Below, piece by piece: positions 63,250-64,000 of a stretch of DNA of 64,000 bases. The stretch lies in NCBI GenBank assembly GCA_964019425.1, contig OZ025793.1, positions 1,178,001 through 1,242,000 of the forward strand. Reading direction: 5' to 3'. The translations under genes were made by a program, and so were the position numbers. The notes under the pieces are model-generated. The model worked only from the letters and a program-made list of their open reading frames with translations. It ran no database searches and was not told the DNA's origin. The first letter of the stretch is position 1. Every line of letters starts with the position of its first letter. The DNA is from Flectonema sp. DT1601 (taxonomy: Eukaryota > Euglenozoa > Diplonemea > Diplonemida > Diplonemidae).

Positions 63250-63969
63250 ATGGCTTCAGCTCTGATTTTCTCGGCCCTATGCGTTGGGATTCCCGACATG
63301 CCTGACTTGGCTACTATCGGAGTAGGAGGTCCTCAAATGCCTCATATCGATTCTCCGAGTGCCGTCTCTGACCCAATCCCAATGCATGAGAGCGGAGGAG
63401 AAAAACCAGTCTTTGAAAAGGTTGAAATGGAGAAGACGGAGAGTGGTGAGGCTGGTGAGTACTATAACCTGGCACAGTTTTTGAAAGACTCGGTTGGGTA
63501 TTTTCCGAAGAAGAAAATGGAAGCAGGTGAAGGGTTTCAGTTAAGCTGTCCGGATACAAGTAATGAGGATCATTGCACGTATTACATCACTGTACAGAAG
63601 AAGTGTGATTGTACTGGTGATGTTGACGGTGGGCTCACAGAAGTACTTTCGAAAGATAAGCAAGTGAAATTAATGGGGAGTTGTGGTGGCTTATTCGGTT
63701 CTGGAAGAGCTCCTACTGACACTTTTAGAATTGAGCTTCAGAATGGGGGGAAGTTTTTTACTTATCTCACTTCCCCTTCTGAAACTGTTGGTGTTTGGGA
63801 CGGATCCTACTTCAGATGTGATTCTCTCCTTTCACGGAGGTGTGCAAAGCGCTTCGACTGCAATCTACCAGAGGAATCGGGCTGCGAAAACAACGATGTC
63901 CTCTGCCCTCCTGTAAAGGAAAGCGCCTGCTCTGCATTCTGCCACAAACAATCAGAGGAAGAGCTTTAA
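63250..63969 (+). CDS. Secreted Cys-rich protein of unknown function
   Basis: A 239-residue protein from ATG at 63250 (acceptor TTATTATTCTCAAG ending 63239) to TAA. A short hydrophobic start (ASALIFSALCVG) may be a signal peptide. A Pro/Ser/Glu-rich stretch follows, then a Cys-rich part: LSCPDTSNEDHCTYY, KKCDCTG and a C-terminal run of closely spaced Cys (RCAKRFDCNLPEESGCE to SAFCHKQS). The spacing suggests several disulfides. I recognise no family; a surface or secreted protein is the likely kind. It ends 31 nt before the window edge and appears complete. Confidence 0.7.
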   Translation: MASALIFSALCVGIPDMPDLATIGVGGPQMPHIDSPSAVSDPIPMHESGGEKPVFEKVEMEKTESGEAGEYYNLAQFLKDSVGYFPKKKMEAGEGFQLSCPDTSNEDHCTYYITVQKKCDCTGDVDGGLTEVLSKDKQVKLMGSCGGLFGSGRAPTDTFRIELQNGGKFFTYLTSPSETVGVWDGSYFRCDSLLSRRCAKRFDCNLPEESGCENNDVLCPPVKESACSAFCHKQSEEEL

Positions 63970-64000
63970 TCCGTTATGATAATAATTAACATCACAACTC

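Overview
This window is nuclear DNA from a flagellated single-celled eukaryote. It carries an axonemal dynein heavy chain, an N-terminal acetyltransferase subunit, a C3HC zinc-finger nuclear protein, a PCIF1-like methyltransferase and other eukaryote-only families. The genetic code looks standard, since TAA, TAG and TGA all end genes. DNA between genes is AT-rich and full of long T and A runs.

I support 19 protein genes, and all of them lie on the + strand. Every one of the 18 genes whose start is visible has a T- or pyrimidine-rich stretch ending in AG within 42 nt of its ATG. One-way gene order plus a universal short-range splice acceptor is the layout expected of polycistronic transcription with spliced-leader trans-splicing, as in Euglenozoa. 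No spliced-leader RNA gene is visible, so this is inference. I cannot name the species. A euglenozoan or other discobid relative fits best, and another excavate-type flagellate is possible.

Seven genes can be rebuilt with 13 short cis-introns (57-116 nt). All end in ACAG and 11 begin GTATG. Joining exons turns 14 apparent open frames into 6 genes (ZC3HC1-like, NAA25, a 2,935-aa membrane protein, a 2,550-aa CPLANE1-like protein, a class 3 lipase and a kinase) and corrects the C-terminus of a seventh (QDPR).

Layout: 2-4969 holds two coiled-coil proteins (the first cut by the window edge) and an MDM12-like SMP protein. 5155-12971 holds the ZC3HC1-like protein, dihydropteridine reductase and the NatB subunit NAA25. 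13312-17486 holds a Dus1-type tRNA dihydrouridine synthase and a PH/zinc-motif/PH protein. 18141-27150 is one giant membrane protein with Ig-like repeats. 27432-35255 is a large WD40-like protein, possibly CPLANE1. 35966-43607 holds a secreted lipase, a lipase-fold/tandem-TBCC fusion, a threonine ammonia-lyase and a secreted SGNH hydrolase. 44288-56713 is the dynein. 57217-63969 holds a zinc-finger kinase, a long gap with no convincing gene, a PCIF1-like protein, a small basic protein and a secreted Cys-rich protein.

Several genes point to the cilium or basal body (dynein, tandem TBCC protein, possibly CPLANE1 and the coiled-coil proteins). They are mixed with unrelated housekeeping genes, so the array does not look like a functional operon.
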